From contig NC_083605.1 of the NCBI RefSeq assembly GCF_029168945.1, positions 31,385,280 to 31,449,279 of the forward strand: a stretch of 64,000 nt of DNA, read 5' to 3'. The notes beneath the pieces are model-generated. The model was not told where the DNA came from. It ran no database searches and saw only the letters and a list, made by a program, of their open reading frames with translations. This document shows, one piece after another, positions 31,845 through 44,800 of the stretch (position 1 is the first letter of the stretch; each line of letters opens with the position of its first letter). Origin of the DNA: Cannabis sativa (lineage: Eukaryota > Streptophyta > Magnoliopsida > Rosales > Cannabaceae). The position numbers and the translations under genes are program-made.

Positions 31845-33197
31845 TTGAGCTTGAGTACGAGTTGGCCTTTTCGGAAGTCCGGTTGTAGAGGTCTCCAATT
31901 AATTTTTGTTACCAAGTTTCAGAATTTCGTAACCCTTTTCTCATCTCATCAATCATGAAAAGGGTTATGAAATTCTAAAACTTCATCGCAAAAATTGCTA
32001 TTATTTTTTTCCAGCCATTACTGTTAATTACTGTTATTTATAATTAGGTTATATAGGATTATTAGGAAAAGAGATATTTATACGAAATCATAACCATTGT
32101 TCAAAAAATTAGAATATATATTATGAGAAATTGGTCTACTACGTATAATACTTCCATATATTAAAAAAGATATTTTAAAATATATCACAAAAAAATCTAA
32201 TATTTTGTAAATATCTTTAATTATACGGAAAGTTATAAAATATACATTGTAGATTATTTTTAGAAATTTATGAAAATAGAGTAAAAAAATATTAAAAATT
32301 AACACAAACATAAAATAAAATAAATACTTAGAAAAATAAACAAAAACCCTGTGAACTTTAGGACACATTTATATGCACTCATAAAATTATAAATGTACTC
32401 TAATATTAAATAAAAATTATAATTATTTTAAAAATTTATATTTAATATTTTTTTTTTCAAATTTTCTTTTTCACATAATTTGTTGTTAATTTCAATAATT
32501 ATGTTAATTTGGATTTCAATCTTTTTTTTTAAAAAAAAAAAAAATAATGCATATTTTTTTATTTTTATTTTCAATAATTATGTAAATTTGGATTTCTTTT
32601 ATTTTTAAAAATAATTATAGAAGATTTTTTATTTCATTCAGATTTTCATAAATATGATGCCAGGACCATAATATTTGAAAGGTACTTATAACCGTTAACA
32701 AACAAAAAGAAAAATGGATAAAAATCTCAAAATAAAAAAATTAATAATCATAATGAAACAAAAGAAAGACAACACTCTATTAAAGAATGTATGTTTATGT
32801 AATATTATTATGAGTAAATTGCACCAAAACTTCAATAGTCACTTCGCTAGCAATTAATTTCTAAAATCTAAATTTTGACGGTAAAAACTCCTTAAACCAA
32901 AATATTGTTAGCAAAATCCAACTTCTTATTATCTCAGTGCCTTATTTGCCTATGACCAACTGCTAGGTCAACTACTATTACTATGCATGTCACTCAAAAT
33001 GTAATCAAATGGCATTTCCACGTGTGCATTATTGTACACGTGGTCTACCTACATTGGTCTACATACTATATTAATTTAAAAATTATTTTAAATTGAAAAA
33101 TAAATTATAAGTTTTACAAATAAAAACTAATTATAAAATTAATTACAAAATCCCACTCACTCAAATCGTCCCTGCCATGAAACCCAACTGAAAACAC
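31845..33197. repeat. Segmental duplication, copy B (partner 4610-6139)
   Basis: Same order and orientation as copy A. It begins with the minus-strand fragment of the 3593-type gene (KGYEILKLG, then PLQPDFRKGQLVLKLK at 31850-31940) and its plus-strand counterpart near 31965. It ends at ccctgccatgaaacccaactg. Copy B lacks about 330 bp found in A and has a T-run expansion near 32520. The kinase relic lies immediately left. Confidence 0.75.
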
Positions 33198-34020
33198 TCA
33201 CAAAAATAACAATGCTATTATTTCCAGCCATTAATTATAGTTATTTGTTTCTCTTTAGTGGGTTTATATATATAGGCACTACGGAATATAATTTGGTAAA
33301 TTAAGATTTAGGAATTAATATTACATTTCATTTTATTTTATATGTTAATATAAAGAGGTAAATCTTTTACTTTTATTAAATTAAACCACATAAATGATTA
33401 ATTAATTAAGCGGTGGACCTTGGTATATTAAGGATTTAGAGCCGTCAGATCTCATATATATTTTAACTGTTGATAAAAGAGATATATATAAATATATAAT
33501 TAGATATTAATTAAGAATAGGTTATATGTAAGTCGCAATATTAGGAGGAAGGTACGTACTGTGAAAAAACATGAATACGTGAAAAATAAATAAAGATTTT
33601 TTTTAAAAAAAAAATATTTGTAATTATATGAAATAATTAGTTTTTATGACAAAATTAAAATGATATATATTATTATTTTTTTGTCAGTTTTAATTGGAGT
33701 TTTTAGACCATATACTTAAATTTTTAACTTTTTTTATTTTTTTTACTGTGAGTTGGAATTATCTTTAAAAATACTGTGTAAAACTGTAAATTTTAGACTG
33801 TGTATTGTGTTAAGTTCTTACGGTTGTTCCACGGTTGTTTTTTAGTTGTTCTACTGTTGTTTAATTGTTCTATTTTATTGTTTTACGATTATTTTATAAA
33901 AAGATAGTATTTTTGTAAAACAATCGTGTGATGGTAAAATTGTAAACTTTTGTATAAAATCTAGTATTTTTTTGTAAAAATTCCTTTTTAATTGGCCATG
34001 GACTTAATTATTAGCAAACT
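33198..34020. other. AT-rich sequence with reshuffled pieces of the duplication, no gene seen
   Basis: Short phrases from the duplicated block reappear (cacaaaaataacaatgcta near 33200; atatataattagatattaat near 33490). From 33780 the sequence is rich in ttgttc and acggttg phrases. No open frame of interest. Confidence 0.45.
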
Positions 34021-34025
34021 GATCT

Positions 34026-34030
<5 letters not shown>

Positions 34031-34111
<81 letters not shown>
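34031..34111. repeat. (CT)n microsatellite at the left LTR of Copia-3
   Basis: About 40 CT units. The equivalent place in the right LTR (53644-53702) holds GA units instead. Confidence 0.95.
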
Positions 34112-34116
<5 letters not shown>

Positions 34117-34245
34117 GCTCAATCAAAAACTGATTGGCCAAGCTTGTATTTATAAATAAATAAGTACTATTATAAGTTTGTTACTTTAGTAAACTAACAA
34201 ATAAATAACTAATCTTTGTAACAGTCTATTTCTGTTACTCTATCA
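34112..34245 (-). repeat. Copia-3 3' LTR, truncated
   Basis: From attttgctcaatcaaaaact to the end at ctctatca it matches the right LTR at 53619-53864. The outer 100 bp of the LTR are missing; the (CT)n repeat takes their place. The polypurine tract (minus strand, cttgagggga) follows at 34246-34256. Confidence 0.8.
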
Positions 34246-34910
34246 TCCCCTCAAGTTGTACTGGTTTAGACCACGTGCTAACTTGTCTTTGAGGAAGTGG
34301 AATGAAGATACAAGTAAATATATCAGCTATTTGATTCATAGCGTCCAGATATCTTACATCTAGTTGGTTGGAAAGAACTTTATCTCGAACAAAATAAAGA
34401 TCTATGTCAATATGCTTGGTTCTTGCATGAAATATTGGCTTGGAAGCCAAAGAATCAGCTCCCAAATTATCACACCACAAGATTGGACACTGAAGAATTG
34501 GTATTTTGAGTTCAATGAACAGAGATTGAATCCAAACCAGTTCAAAGGTGGCCAGAGCAAGGGCCCTATATTCAGATTCAGTGCTTGATCGGACAACCAA
34601 TGTTTGTTTCTAGGAGCACCAACTTACCAAGTTACCTCCAAGGAAAATACAGTATCCTGATATGGACTTCTTATCATCATGACAACCTACCCAATCAGCA
34701 TCAGTCTGCAACTCCATTTTGGAAGCTGGTGTGAAGACTAAACCAGTGTCCAATCTCCCTGCTAAATACCTTAGTGTTCTCTTGCAAGCACTACAATGTT
34801 CTGAAGTAGGAGCCTGAAGAAGCTGACTCAATTTATTAATAATGAATGCTACATCGGGTCTAATCATTGTCAAACTTCTATACATTGTTGGATTTTGCAT
34901 TGGAGTTCCT
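34246..34910 (-). pseudogene. Copia-3 RNase H
   Basis: From 34900 the frame reads MYRSLTMIRPDVAFIINKLS, then LQTDADWVGCHDDKKSISGY (first Asp and surrounding residues). After a break near 34610 it continues with VVRSSTESEYRALALATFEL (Glu), PILWCDNLGADSLASKP (Asp) and HARTKHIDIDLYFVRDKV (His region). It ends in ADIFTC, where the family usually has DxLTK. At least one stop lies between the two halves. Confidence 0.85.
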
Positions 34911-34919
34911 GTTTAAGAT

Positions 34920-35312
34920 TACATCTTTATTGTGGAACACATGGGAGTTGGCTGGGGCTCGGAGTCACTAAGTTTAGTTTTCTGTAATAAGTCTCAAATG
35001 TACTTCTTTTGATTGAGATAAATGTTTTGGCCATCCCTGGTGACTTTGAAGCCTAGGAAGTACTTGACAGTTCCTAGAATTTTGAGTGCAAACTGGTTAT
35101 GTAGAGCATAGATTATGTGTTGAACTTGGGATGGTTCTTCTCCTACGATGAGAATATCATCAACTTATATGAAAATAATGAGAAGCTTTTTTAGTGAAGA
35201 ACATGTTGGTATCAGACTTACTGTTGTGAAAACCCCACTGCAACAACTGATTTTTGAGCTTGTCAAACCAGGTTCTTGGTATTTGCTTAAGCCCATAAAT
35301 GGCTTTATTTAA
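34920..35312 (-). pseudogene. Copia-3 reverse transcriptase, C-terminal part
   Basis: The minus strand near 35310 to 35240 reads KAIYGLKQIPRTWFDKL, the segment just before the active site. After further breaks a region near 35165 (minus strand gatgatattctcatcgta) encodes DDILIV, the second half of the YxDD motif. The left border of the next element falls at about 35312. Confidence 0.8.
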
Positions 35313-37227
35313 TTTAAATCAAATATTCAAATTTAAGTTAGATAAGAAAAATCAGTTGATACAACTAATTTATAACTTAAATAGGAATATTTAATTAAAT
35401 AAGCTCCAGAAAGAATCTTAGTTAGTTAAAATTCTATATTTAATTAAATATAAGAAAACTACAAATAGTTTATCTAGAAATAATATCTAAACTAAAAGTG
35501 TTTTTCTTAAAAATTAACTTTAAAATATTAAAATAAAAAATAAATTTTCATATATTTTAAAAGTTAATTATGTTGCTAATTCAATTTTATTAGGTCAAAC
35601 TAATATAATTAACCTAGTACAGTTATTCAAATCAGACAAATGGGCCTTCACAATTGGGGTAATTCATGTGAGGGGGTGCTGGGTTCAGTATGTCGTACCC
35701 ACTTCTATGGCTCCCAACTCTCACACAAGGCCCAAAAGAGAGGAATTTAACCTTAAAATAAATAACTGTTATTAATTGAATAGGTCCAAAAACTAAATGG
35801 ACCTAAATAAAATCTATCATGGTGTGACATTTTATTTAGCAACAACCTATATGCATCTATATTAAAACAAAATAAACATATAGGCTCACACAGGCACACT
35901 TTGGATGGATCCTATCATGTTGCTAGGTCATACACAGATGAAAGAAGATTGTAAAATTTACCTGTTACAAATTATTAACTTGACCAAGGGAGCCATCAGA
36001 TCATTAGATCTGGCAAAAAGTAACCATGGCTATTTGCAATCAAGTAATAATAAGTTTTTAAAACTTACACACAAGCTAAAAACACATACTCCTGCAACAA
36101 GGTTAGCTGGATAGTTAGAAGTAGGATTTATTTAATTTTAAATAAATAATTTCGAAAAATAAATAATTAAATAAAAAATATTTTAATTAATTTCGAAAAA
36201 AAATAAAATTAAAAAAAAATTAAATAATTTCGAAAATAAAATAAAAAATTAATTTAAATTTCGAATTTATTAAAAAAAAAATATTTAGAATTAAACCTAC
36301 TATTTTGAAAAATTAGGTTTCAACCAACCTAAATATCATTTCAAAAATTTACTAACTACTTTTAAATATTAAATGTTATTTTAAAAATAAAAATTAAATA
36401 AAAATTAGAAAAGATAAAAGAAATATCTTTTCAGATTTTAAATTTAATTTGAATAAATAAAATAACAAAATTTAAAAGTTAGTAAAATATCTTATATCTA
36501 TTTAAAATTACATGATTATAAATATCTTATTTAAATTTGAATAAGGTCAAAATATCTAAAAAAGATTTGATTTTAAAAAAAAAATCTTAAAAGATAAGAT
36601 ATTTTAAAATATCTTAAAAGATTTTATAAATATCTTATAAAATTTGACCTTAAATTTAAAAAAATAAGATATAATCAAATTTAAAAATAAGATAGATTTT
36701 TAAGCAAGAAGATAGTTACTAATTCTATTCAAATTCAAATTACACTAATATATTGAATTAAATTAAAAAAATATTAAATTAATTCAAAATGATAATTAGA
36801 ATTGAATTAGGAATAGTAATAGTATATATACAAAACCATACAAAAAATTGGAAGTTAATTACATGAAAAAGCATGAAAAATCGAAGAAAAACAAAAAAAT
36901 TCGAAACTGTACGGACAGATTTGCGATCGCAGGAAACTATCAGCACAACCCCGATTTTTCCAAATCTTCAAAAAATCATAACTAATTCAAATAAAATCCA
37001 AATTGAGTTCTGTAAAAGGCTAACTTGCTTAATTTTTTTCCATACTATCCAATAAAAATAATTCCAGAAACGAAATCACAATTATTTTTCACGAAAATTT
37101 CACAAACATCAATCAATTATCAAATAACACTCAATACAACATGATACCATCCAAAGAATATACAAACAATCATTTTAAAGTCCAAATTTCATGTAAGTAA
37201 ATCAATTACCATGGCTCTGATACCAGT
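35313..37227 (-). mobile_element. Truncated extra copy of the gag-only element: leader region
   Basis: From aatttaaatcaaatattcaa at 35317 this block repeats 43567-45491 almost base for base. It ends in the same primer-binding site (gctctgatacca, 37214-37225) and abuts the LTR at 37228. No gag and no second LTR are present, and the left border is inside Copia-3 RT without an LTR end. The open frame at 35905-36114 is repeated at 44162-44371 only because the sequence is repeated. Confidence 0.85.
37214..37225 (-). promoter_or_regulatory. Primer-binding site of the truncated gag-only copy
   Basis: The minus strand reads TGGTATCAGAGC, two bases from the LTR edge at 37228. Confidence 0.85.
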
Positions 37228-39139
37228 TGTTGGGAATTATTTTACCAGGATCTTAGATCTACTCACAAGTATGTTGTTTAAACACCCTAAATATGAACTT
37301 TCTAAAACGATAAATTAAACACATATAAAGTTAAGAAAACCTTACATTGATGCAGCGGAATTAATGTCTCCTTCCACTCAGATCTCTAACCCTTGAATCC
37401 TTTCTGTAGCAGAGTATAATCAAGATATGAGCCCGAATGTCCTTCTTCTTCAAGTTTGATCCTTCACAGTCTTCCAATCTATGATTGAGTTACTGCTTGC
37501 TGTGTGTGGGCACTTACTCTTTCACTAGGGTCACGAAAAAGATGAAGGAAAAAGAGAGAGAGGTATTTCGACCAAGGTAGAAAGTGAGGGAAGGCTCAGT
37601 TTTTCTGAAGAGAGAAAATTCTGTCAGAAAGCTAATGAAACCATGTTATGAGAGTGAGCCATCACTTTCTATTTAGGAAACTACTAGGTTTAGGTTAGGA
37701 TTTATTTGGCATTAAAATAATGCAAATATTAATTTGAAAAATCTATTTAAGTGGCCGGCCATATGGTGTTATTGGGCCTCACTTAATTTTGCAATTTTAT
37801 CAAATTTTATCTCTATTTTCTCAAAAACTCCAATTTTCCAATTCTAACCTTTTAAATGCCAAAACTAATTATTTAATAACTAAAATAGATTATTAAATAA
37901 TATTGTCATTTAATTTAATTATTAATTAGACATATAAAGTCTATTAATAAATAAATAAACTTAGAAAACTCTTTTCCTTACAATTTCACCCCTGCTTAGT
38001 GAAAATTCATAAAATTAGACATAGTCTAACTTTAGAATTATAATTGATCAATCACGAATCAATTAATGAGTCTTACAAGAAGAATGTTCTCAACTAGAAT
38101 GGGGACCATGGATCTATATGCTGAGCTTCCAATAAGTGAACCAAATTTACCAAGTAAATTCCTACTTATTAATTCTTCGTTGAATCCACTCTTAGAACTT
38201 AGAATTGCACTCTCAGACTTATATAGAGCATATTGTATGTTTCACGATACCAATATACTATCTCATTTAACCATTGTTATAATCTTATTGTGATTTAAAG
38301 ATCCTCTATATAGATGATTTACATCGAGATGGGATTTCTTTACCGTTCTCACCCCTCAATGTATTTTGCCCCTTAAAACACTTAGCTACCTGTAAATGGT
38401 GTTTAGTGATCTAATAATTAGTCAGTTAAACAAGAGCTCATCCATTTACTTCTATTTGCTAAGCTCGAAGGGAATCATCACTTGACTTCTCTACACCAGT
38501 AGAAGCTATAGATTCCATATTTATGTTCAGCACTCCCACTCAATCATACTATCATGTTCTCGAAATATACGTATCACCCTGACCCGAAAGTAGGCTTAAC
38601 TAATAAATCTAAGAACATGAATAGCACTCCTGAGTTGAGCCCAAGCATATCAGGATTTAGATTCTTTTTAATCTTAAGATCAACTACTGCTATTGACTTG
38701 GAAAGATATGTATAACGGTAAGTTTGTAATATCTTAACTTAGTTGCAATATCGGTCCAGTCCAATGTATACTCCATACATTCGAAACTAGCATACTTTAC
38801 TAATGTCCTGGAAAGAACATAACACTTACTCCAAGTGTAAGTACACATCATCGCTGATAATTATCACATTAGTGTAAATCCAATAACACTGATGAAACAG
38901 GGACCAAAACTTTTGATGCATATGATCACAATCACATTCCACTGTGTTGACGATACTGTAATTGTGAATAAACATATGATCTGGATTTAACTGATTTTGT
39001 GTGTATGAATGTAATAAACATATTAAACATATTAAACCATTAGCATGTAAAATTCATGCAAACATCAATCACTTCAAATTTCTTATATTGATAACTAATC
39101 AGATTGTAAAGAGTTTTATTTAGGGCATAAAACCCAACA
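37228..39139 (-). repeat. Left LTR of the gag-only element, 1912 bp
   Basis: Plus-strand ends TGTTGGGAATTATTTTACC and ATAAAACCCAACA. It is both the 3' LTR of the complete copy to its right and, by position of the 37214 primer site, the 5' LTR of the truncated copy to its left. Confidence 0.92.
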
Positions 39140-40961
39140 AACTCCCACTTGCACTAATATAAAACAAACTGTGCAAATAGGTCAATTTGATATCTTGATC
39201 TTCAGATCAAGTGTAGTATATTTGAATCCACCCAAACTTCTGGAAACTAGTTCATAAATACTCTTATGAAACATCCTTTACTATATGTTTTACTCATCAA
39301 GGGATACTGAAATCTTTACTATTTTAAAAGTACATCTGGATAAACAGAAGACATATCTCTCATATTTTAAAATATGTAATTGAGATAATACAGTGTAGAC
39401 TTTTCTTCAGTGATATAACTTTCTGGTATTTTCGAATAGACCAAGTTATAGTTCTTCTCTGGTAGAGCTTGAATTATTATGCATGAATTCCTCCACCCCC
39501 AAAGTAAGCACCATCTTATAGAAATCGAAATTAGATGGTGAGATACAAAGACAACTGATACACAGTTCCTTAATATCTGACATATAGATCACTTTCATAA
39601 ATCTTTCTTGAATATCTTCTAATGTTCCCTATTTGATTACATCTCAGATAGCTCCCACTCAATAGCAGATGTCTGGTTAAATAATACTTTTAACCTCTGA
39701 TTGTTTGGAGAGTTACCTAGTTGTGACTTTTGTATTAGTCTGTCACTTTAAGACTAAGTCATCAACATAGCAAACTAGTATTTGAAGTGAAAAATACATG
39801 CCAGAGATTAAAGTAATCGAAATTAAGATACCATAAAATTTTATGAGGATTAAGAATTCTTGGTTCAAGTCATTCGAATGGACTGAACTAGAGTTCTTTA
39901 TCTTATTCTCATAATTCTGATAAGCTATACCTATCCATGTGAATGGTTAGATTTGCTTTTCAGTAGTGTTCTTAAGTACCTATCACAATTATCAACCTAA
40001 TGAAGATGGGTATAGAACTTTAAAATTCTCCCACTCAATTAAGGTAGTGTGAAACTTTAACAAAGAACTTTCAAAGGTTTCAAACTTTTACTTAAACAGT
40101 AAAAAAAACAAAATGGAACATACAATCAAGATCAAGAATCTATATTGACAATAGCTGACTCATTATATTACTTCCATGTTTAAACAAGATATGTGTTTCA
40201 TAGGGAATTGTGGAATGGACTCCACCCCTAAGAATATACATATAGGGTACTTGTGGATAACCTCCACCCCTAAGTGTATAGAGATTATGATCCACCCCTA
40301 AAGGTTGTAAAGATCATGATTCTCTTAGTGTGATAGAGTTTATGTGGAGTTGAATACTATCCAGAGTTCATTAGATATAAAAGATCGTTGAACTGAATAG
40401 TTTTCTTAACTTTTCTCCACCCCTATCAGATCATAAGATCCTTTTATTAAACAAATTCTTAATAATTGTTTGAGAATTAACAATTATTGATAAACAAAGA
40501 AATAATTTCTAGTGTTTATATAATATAACTCTATGAAGAGTTGTAAATATTATAGAATTTGCATCAATAATAAAAACATTTACACATACAAACATACAAA
40601 TATAATGTGGTAATAATTGATGAAGATAAATTAAATGAAGCTCAATCTCATAAATTGCAATAGTAAATTTCGAAAATTAGAAACTTTATTAATTAAAAAA
40701 AAAAAAGTATTGCAACAATATGAGAGAAACAGGGATAAATATCCCTGACTAAAATTTGAAATCCAAATTGTCTTTAAACTAAAACAATTAATTCAAAAAA
40801 TTGAAGAGCTTCATCTTCATCTGGACGATTTAACCATTGGTCCAGCTTTCTGATCCAACTCAATTGAGTTCAAGTAGCTTGGCCTATAAGAAGAAGAAAA
40901 CAAATAAACAAAGTTTAGTCCATAATCATAAATCCAATTGGATAACAATTCACTAAAACTC
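39140..40961 (-). other. Interior 3' part of the gag-only element
   Basis: No long frame. Four copies of a ccacccct phrase lie at 40218-40430. On the minus strand 39772 to 39750 encodes CYVDDLVL, a possible trace of the RT active site; the flanking residues do not support a continuous RT. It may be a decayed pol. Confidence 0.5.
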
Positions 40962-41822
40962 TCAAAGTTTATAAAAGGAGATACCTTGTTTCTTTGCAAG
41001 AAGTTTAGGACACTGGGGTTTCCAATGACCTTTTTCATTGCAGTAGAAACACTTTCCTTTAAGTGTAGCATCACCAGAAGGAGCAGCCTTTTTCATGGCT
41101 TTTGTTCGCTTCTTGGTGTTCTTCCACTTCTTCTTCGATTTGGGCTTTGAAACAGAGGCAACATTTGCTTCAGGTTTTATCGTCCCATTACCATTACCAG
41201 GATTATGAGGTTTACTCCCTTTCTTCTTGGGTCCTCCAATCAAATTTTCATAAGTTTGAAGGTCATTGACTAATTCATGAAAGTCAATTTCCTTCTTATT
41301 CATGACATAATTTGATGTATATGGTAGAAATGCTGGAGTCAGGCAATTCAAGATAAGACTTACTTGAGTAGCACTGTCCATTTCAGCACCATGATCCTGG
41401 GCTTCTTGGAAATAACTGGACATGAGGAGAACATGATCACGCACGTTTTGATGAGGTTCCATCCGTGCATTGATGTACTTCTTAGTCGCGTCAAAGCGTG
41501 ACTGAAGTGATGCCTTACCGAATAGCTCATTTAACTTCGTCATAACTTCAGCAGCCTTCTCAGTTTTAGAAAACCGAGTTTTGAGGGTGTCAACCATGCT
41601 AGAAAGCATAAAGTATAGAGCTTTGTCATTTGCTTTCTGCCAACGCTCATACTTTTCTTTCACAGCTTTGGATGCATTATCCCCAGGCACTTCAGGTGAC
41701 GGCTCAGTTAAAACAAACAAGGCACTTTCTCCTATGAGAGCAATATTAATGTTCTCATTCCATTTATTAAAGTTAAATCCATTCAGCTTATTTTCAGTCA
41801 ACAGTGATAACATGGGATTCAT
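40962..41822 (-). CDS. Gag of the gag-only element
   Basis: The 286-residue frame starts at ATG 41822 (MNPMLSLLTENKLNGFNFNK). It has Copia gag blocks: KWNENINIALIGESALFVL, then YERWQKANDKALYFMLSSM, LNELFGKASLQSRFDATKK, and the segment YINARMEPHQNVRDHV. A basic linker rich in Lys, Pro and Asn follows, then a CCHC knuckle CFYCNEKGHWKPQC. The frame is intact with no internal stop. Gag would assemble the virus-like particle and bind element RNA in the cytoplasm. Weaknesses: no pol follows, and the tail past the knuckle (LLAKKQGISFYKL) is short. Confidence 0.9.
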   Translation of the reverse strand: MNPMLSLLTENKLNGFNFNKWNENINIALIGESALFVLTEPSPEVPGDNASKAVKEKYERWQKANDKALYFMLSSMVDTLKTRFSKTEKAAEVMTKLNELFGKASLQSRFDATKKYINARMEPHQNVRDHVLLMSSYFQEAQDHGAEMDSATQVSLILNCLTPAFLPYTSNYVMNKKEIDFHELVNDLQTYENLIGGPKKKGSKPHNPGNGNGTIKPEANVASVSKPKSKKKWKNTKKRTKAMKKAAPSGDATLKGKCFYCNEKGHWKPQCPKLLAKKQGISFYKL

Positions 41823-44800
41823 TTTGACAATACAGGATACTACAAAATAATAGAAATCAACAAATAGAAATTAATAATGGTTTAACACACAAAATCAATT
41901 CAGAAATTATAAGCACATAGCAAGTAGGAATGATATGAGAAAATACTTAAAAAAAAATTCAATCCTAAATAATTTCCAAGGTTTTCAACAAACTGATATC
42001 AGTGTCCCGTTTAGGCGAGAGTCAAAGCTATCATCCATTGAATAGAGTTGTCAGCTCATCTAAAATGTTAAACATTCTAGCAACCTTTTATTCGATCAAG
42101 ATCAGAATCCAGCGTTGTCCCGTTTAGGCGAGAGTCAAGGCTATTCTATCTCATGAGCTTCTACCATTGTTTCGCAATTTGCAAGTCAAATATGGTCGCC
42201 ACCATTAGGGTGATCTATACCATATAAAACACTTACAAACCACTTATCATGCGAGATTAAACGGTACGAAATTGCTAATGAACGTTCCTCCATTAGGGAG
42301 GATTACTCACTAAAACAAACGCGGTGTAAAACCCACAATGGAGATCGAATATCTTTAATAATAATAAAGCTCATTATTTAAAATGTATTTTCTTTATTAT
42401 TCTAATAAATAAATCTCATTAAATTCTAAATTAAGAATTAAAATTCAAAAAATAAGAATTTAATATAATATTTATAAAATTATACTTAGATGGTGATTGA
42501 AATAAAATTAATTATTTCCATCTTAGTAATAATCTTAAAGATAAATATTAAGGAAATTATTTTAAGTTGAATTAAATAAATAATTAGCAACTTAAAAATT
42601 TCCTTTGAGAATATATTTATTGGGTTCGAAAATTTAAAGTATATAAAAATACAATTTTCGAAAATAATAAAAATAGAAAAGAAATACTTCAAGCAAAAAT
42701 ATCACCTATCTAGATATTCTTTGACTAGTTAATTCAATTTCTAATAATATATATATTTTAAATTCATTTATTTTAAATTAATCAATTAAATCATTGACTT
42801 GAGTTGGTCCAAGAATTAATTAAAATAAATAATTAATTTACAACTCAATCTATTTTTCAAAAAATTCGAAAATATTGCATAATTAAAATGCAAATTTCGA
42901 AATTGATTTATAAAATAAAGAAAAAATATATATTTTGAAAATTATTTAAATTTAAGTTGAAAAATTAAATTTCAACCTAAAAATAATTTTCTATTTAATT
43001 AAGTGTCATGAAAAATCAATAAATATTTAAGTATCATGATGAAAATCAACTTAGATATTTAGATTTTTCAACTTAATTAAATGTATTAAATTCAAGAAAT
43101 AATAATTAAGTGTAGAGAAAGCTTAATTATTAATTTCTATTTAATACTAGGAAAAATATACTTAATAAAATTGTACCAAAATGAATTATTTAAATAATTA
43201 ATTTCACAAAGTATAATTTTCCTATTTAAATATTAGAAATAATAAGTAGTCTAGAAATTACTATCTAGAAAATATCTTATTTGACTAAGTATCTTTTCAA
43301 AAACTTGAAAAATATCTAATTTAAGTTATATAGAAAAAATCTAAAACTTAAATAATTTCAAATTTAGATTTAATTAAATATCAAAATTAAGTTGTAACCA
43401 CTTAATTTGAAGATATCTTTTTAAAGTTAATATTTGAAAAGATATTAACCAAAAAAAAAAATATCTTAGATATTCCATTTCAAGTTAATATTTGAAAAGA
43501 TATTAACTTAAAAAATATCTTAAGAATCTTTAATAACTAATGCCTAAGATTCCTCAACTTGATTTAAAATTTAAATCAAATATTCAAATTTAAGTTAGAT
43601 AAGAAAAATCAGTTGATACAACTAATTTATAACTTAAATAGGAATATTTAATTAAATAAGCTCCAGAAAGAATCTTAGTTAGTTAAAATTCTATATTTAA
43701 TTAAATACAAGAAAAATACAAATAGTTTATCTAGAAATAATATCTAAACTAAAAGTGTTTTTCTTAAAAATTAACTTTAAAATATTAAAATAAAAAATAA
43801 ATTTTCATATATTTTAAAAGTTAATTATGTTGCTAATTCAATTTTATTAGGTCAAACTAATATAATTAACCTAGTACAGTTATTCAAATCAGACAAATGG
43901 GCCTTCACAATTGGGGTAATTCATGTGAGGGGGTGCTGGGTTCAGTATGTCGTACCCACTTCTATGGCTCCCAACTCTCACACAAGGCCCAAAAGAGAGG
44001 AATTTAACCTTAAAATAAATAACTGTTATTAATTGAATATGTCCAAAAACTAAATGGACCTAAATAAAATCTATCATGGTGTGACATTTTATTTAGCAAC
44101 AACCTATATGCATCTATATTAAAACAAAATAAACATATAGGCTCACACAGGCACACTTTGGATGGATTCTATCATGTTGCTAGGTCATACACAGATGAAA
44201 GAAGATTGTAAAATTTACCTGTTACAAATTATTAACTTGACCAAGGGAGCCATCAGATCATTAGATCTGGCAAAAAGTAACCATGGCTATTTGCAATCAA
44301 GTAATAATAAGTTTTTAAAACTTACACACAAGCTAAAAACACATACTCCTGTAACAAGGTTAGCTGGATAGTTGGAAGTAGGATTTATTTAATTTTAAAT
44401 AAATAATTTCGAAAAATAAATAATTAAATAAAAAATATTTTAATTAATTTCGAAAAAAAATAAAATTAAATAATTTCGAAAATAAAATAAAAAATAAATT
44501 TAAATTTCGAATTTATTAAAAAAAAATATTTAAAATTAAACCTACTATTTTGAAAAATTAGGTTTCAACCAACCTAAATATCATTTCAAAAATTTACTAA
44601 CTACTTTTAAATATTAAATGTTATTTTAAAAATAAAAATTAGAAAAGATAAAAGAAATATGTTTTTCAGATTTTAAATTTAATTTGAATAAATAAAATAA
44701 CAAAATTTAAAAGTTAGTAAAATATCTTATATCTATTTAAAATTACATGATTATAAATATCTTATTTAAATTTAAATAAGGTCAAAATATCTAAAAAGAT

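Noticed and set aside
40218..40430. Four ccacccct phrases that looked like a short spaced repeat array
   Set aside because: Spacing is irregular (about 40, 25 and 135 bp), there is no constant repeat length, and it lies inside an LTR element. Not CRISPR-like.
35905..44371. Repeated small frames (69 and 60 residues) in the leader of the gag-only element
   Set aside because: They are repeated because the leader is duplicated at 35317-37227. Composition is AT-driven.
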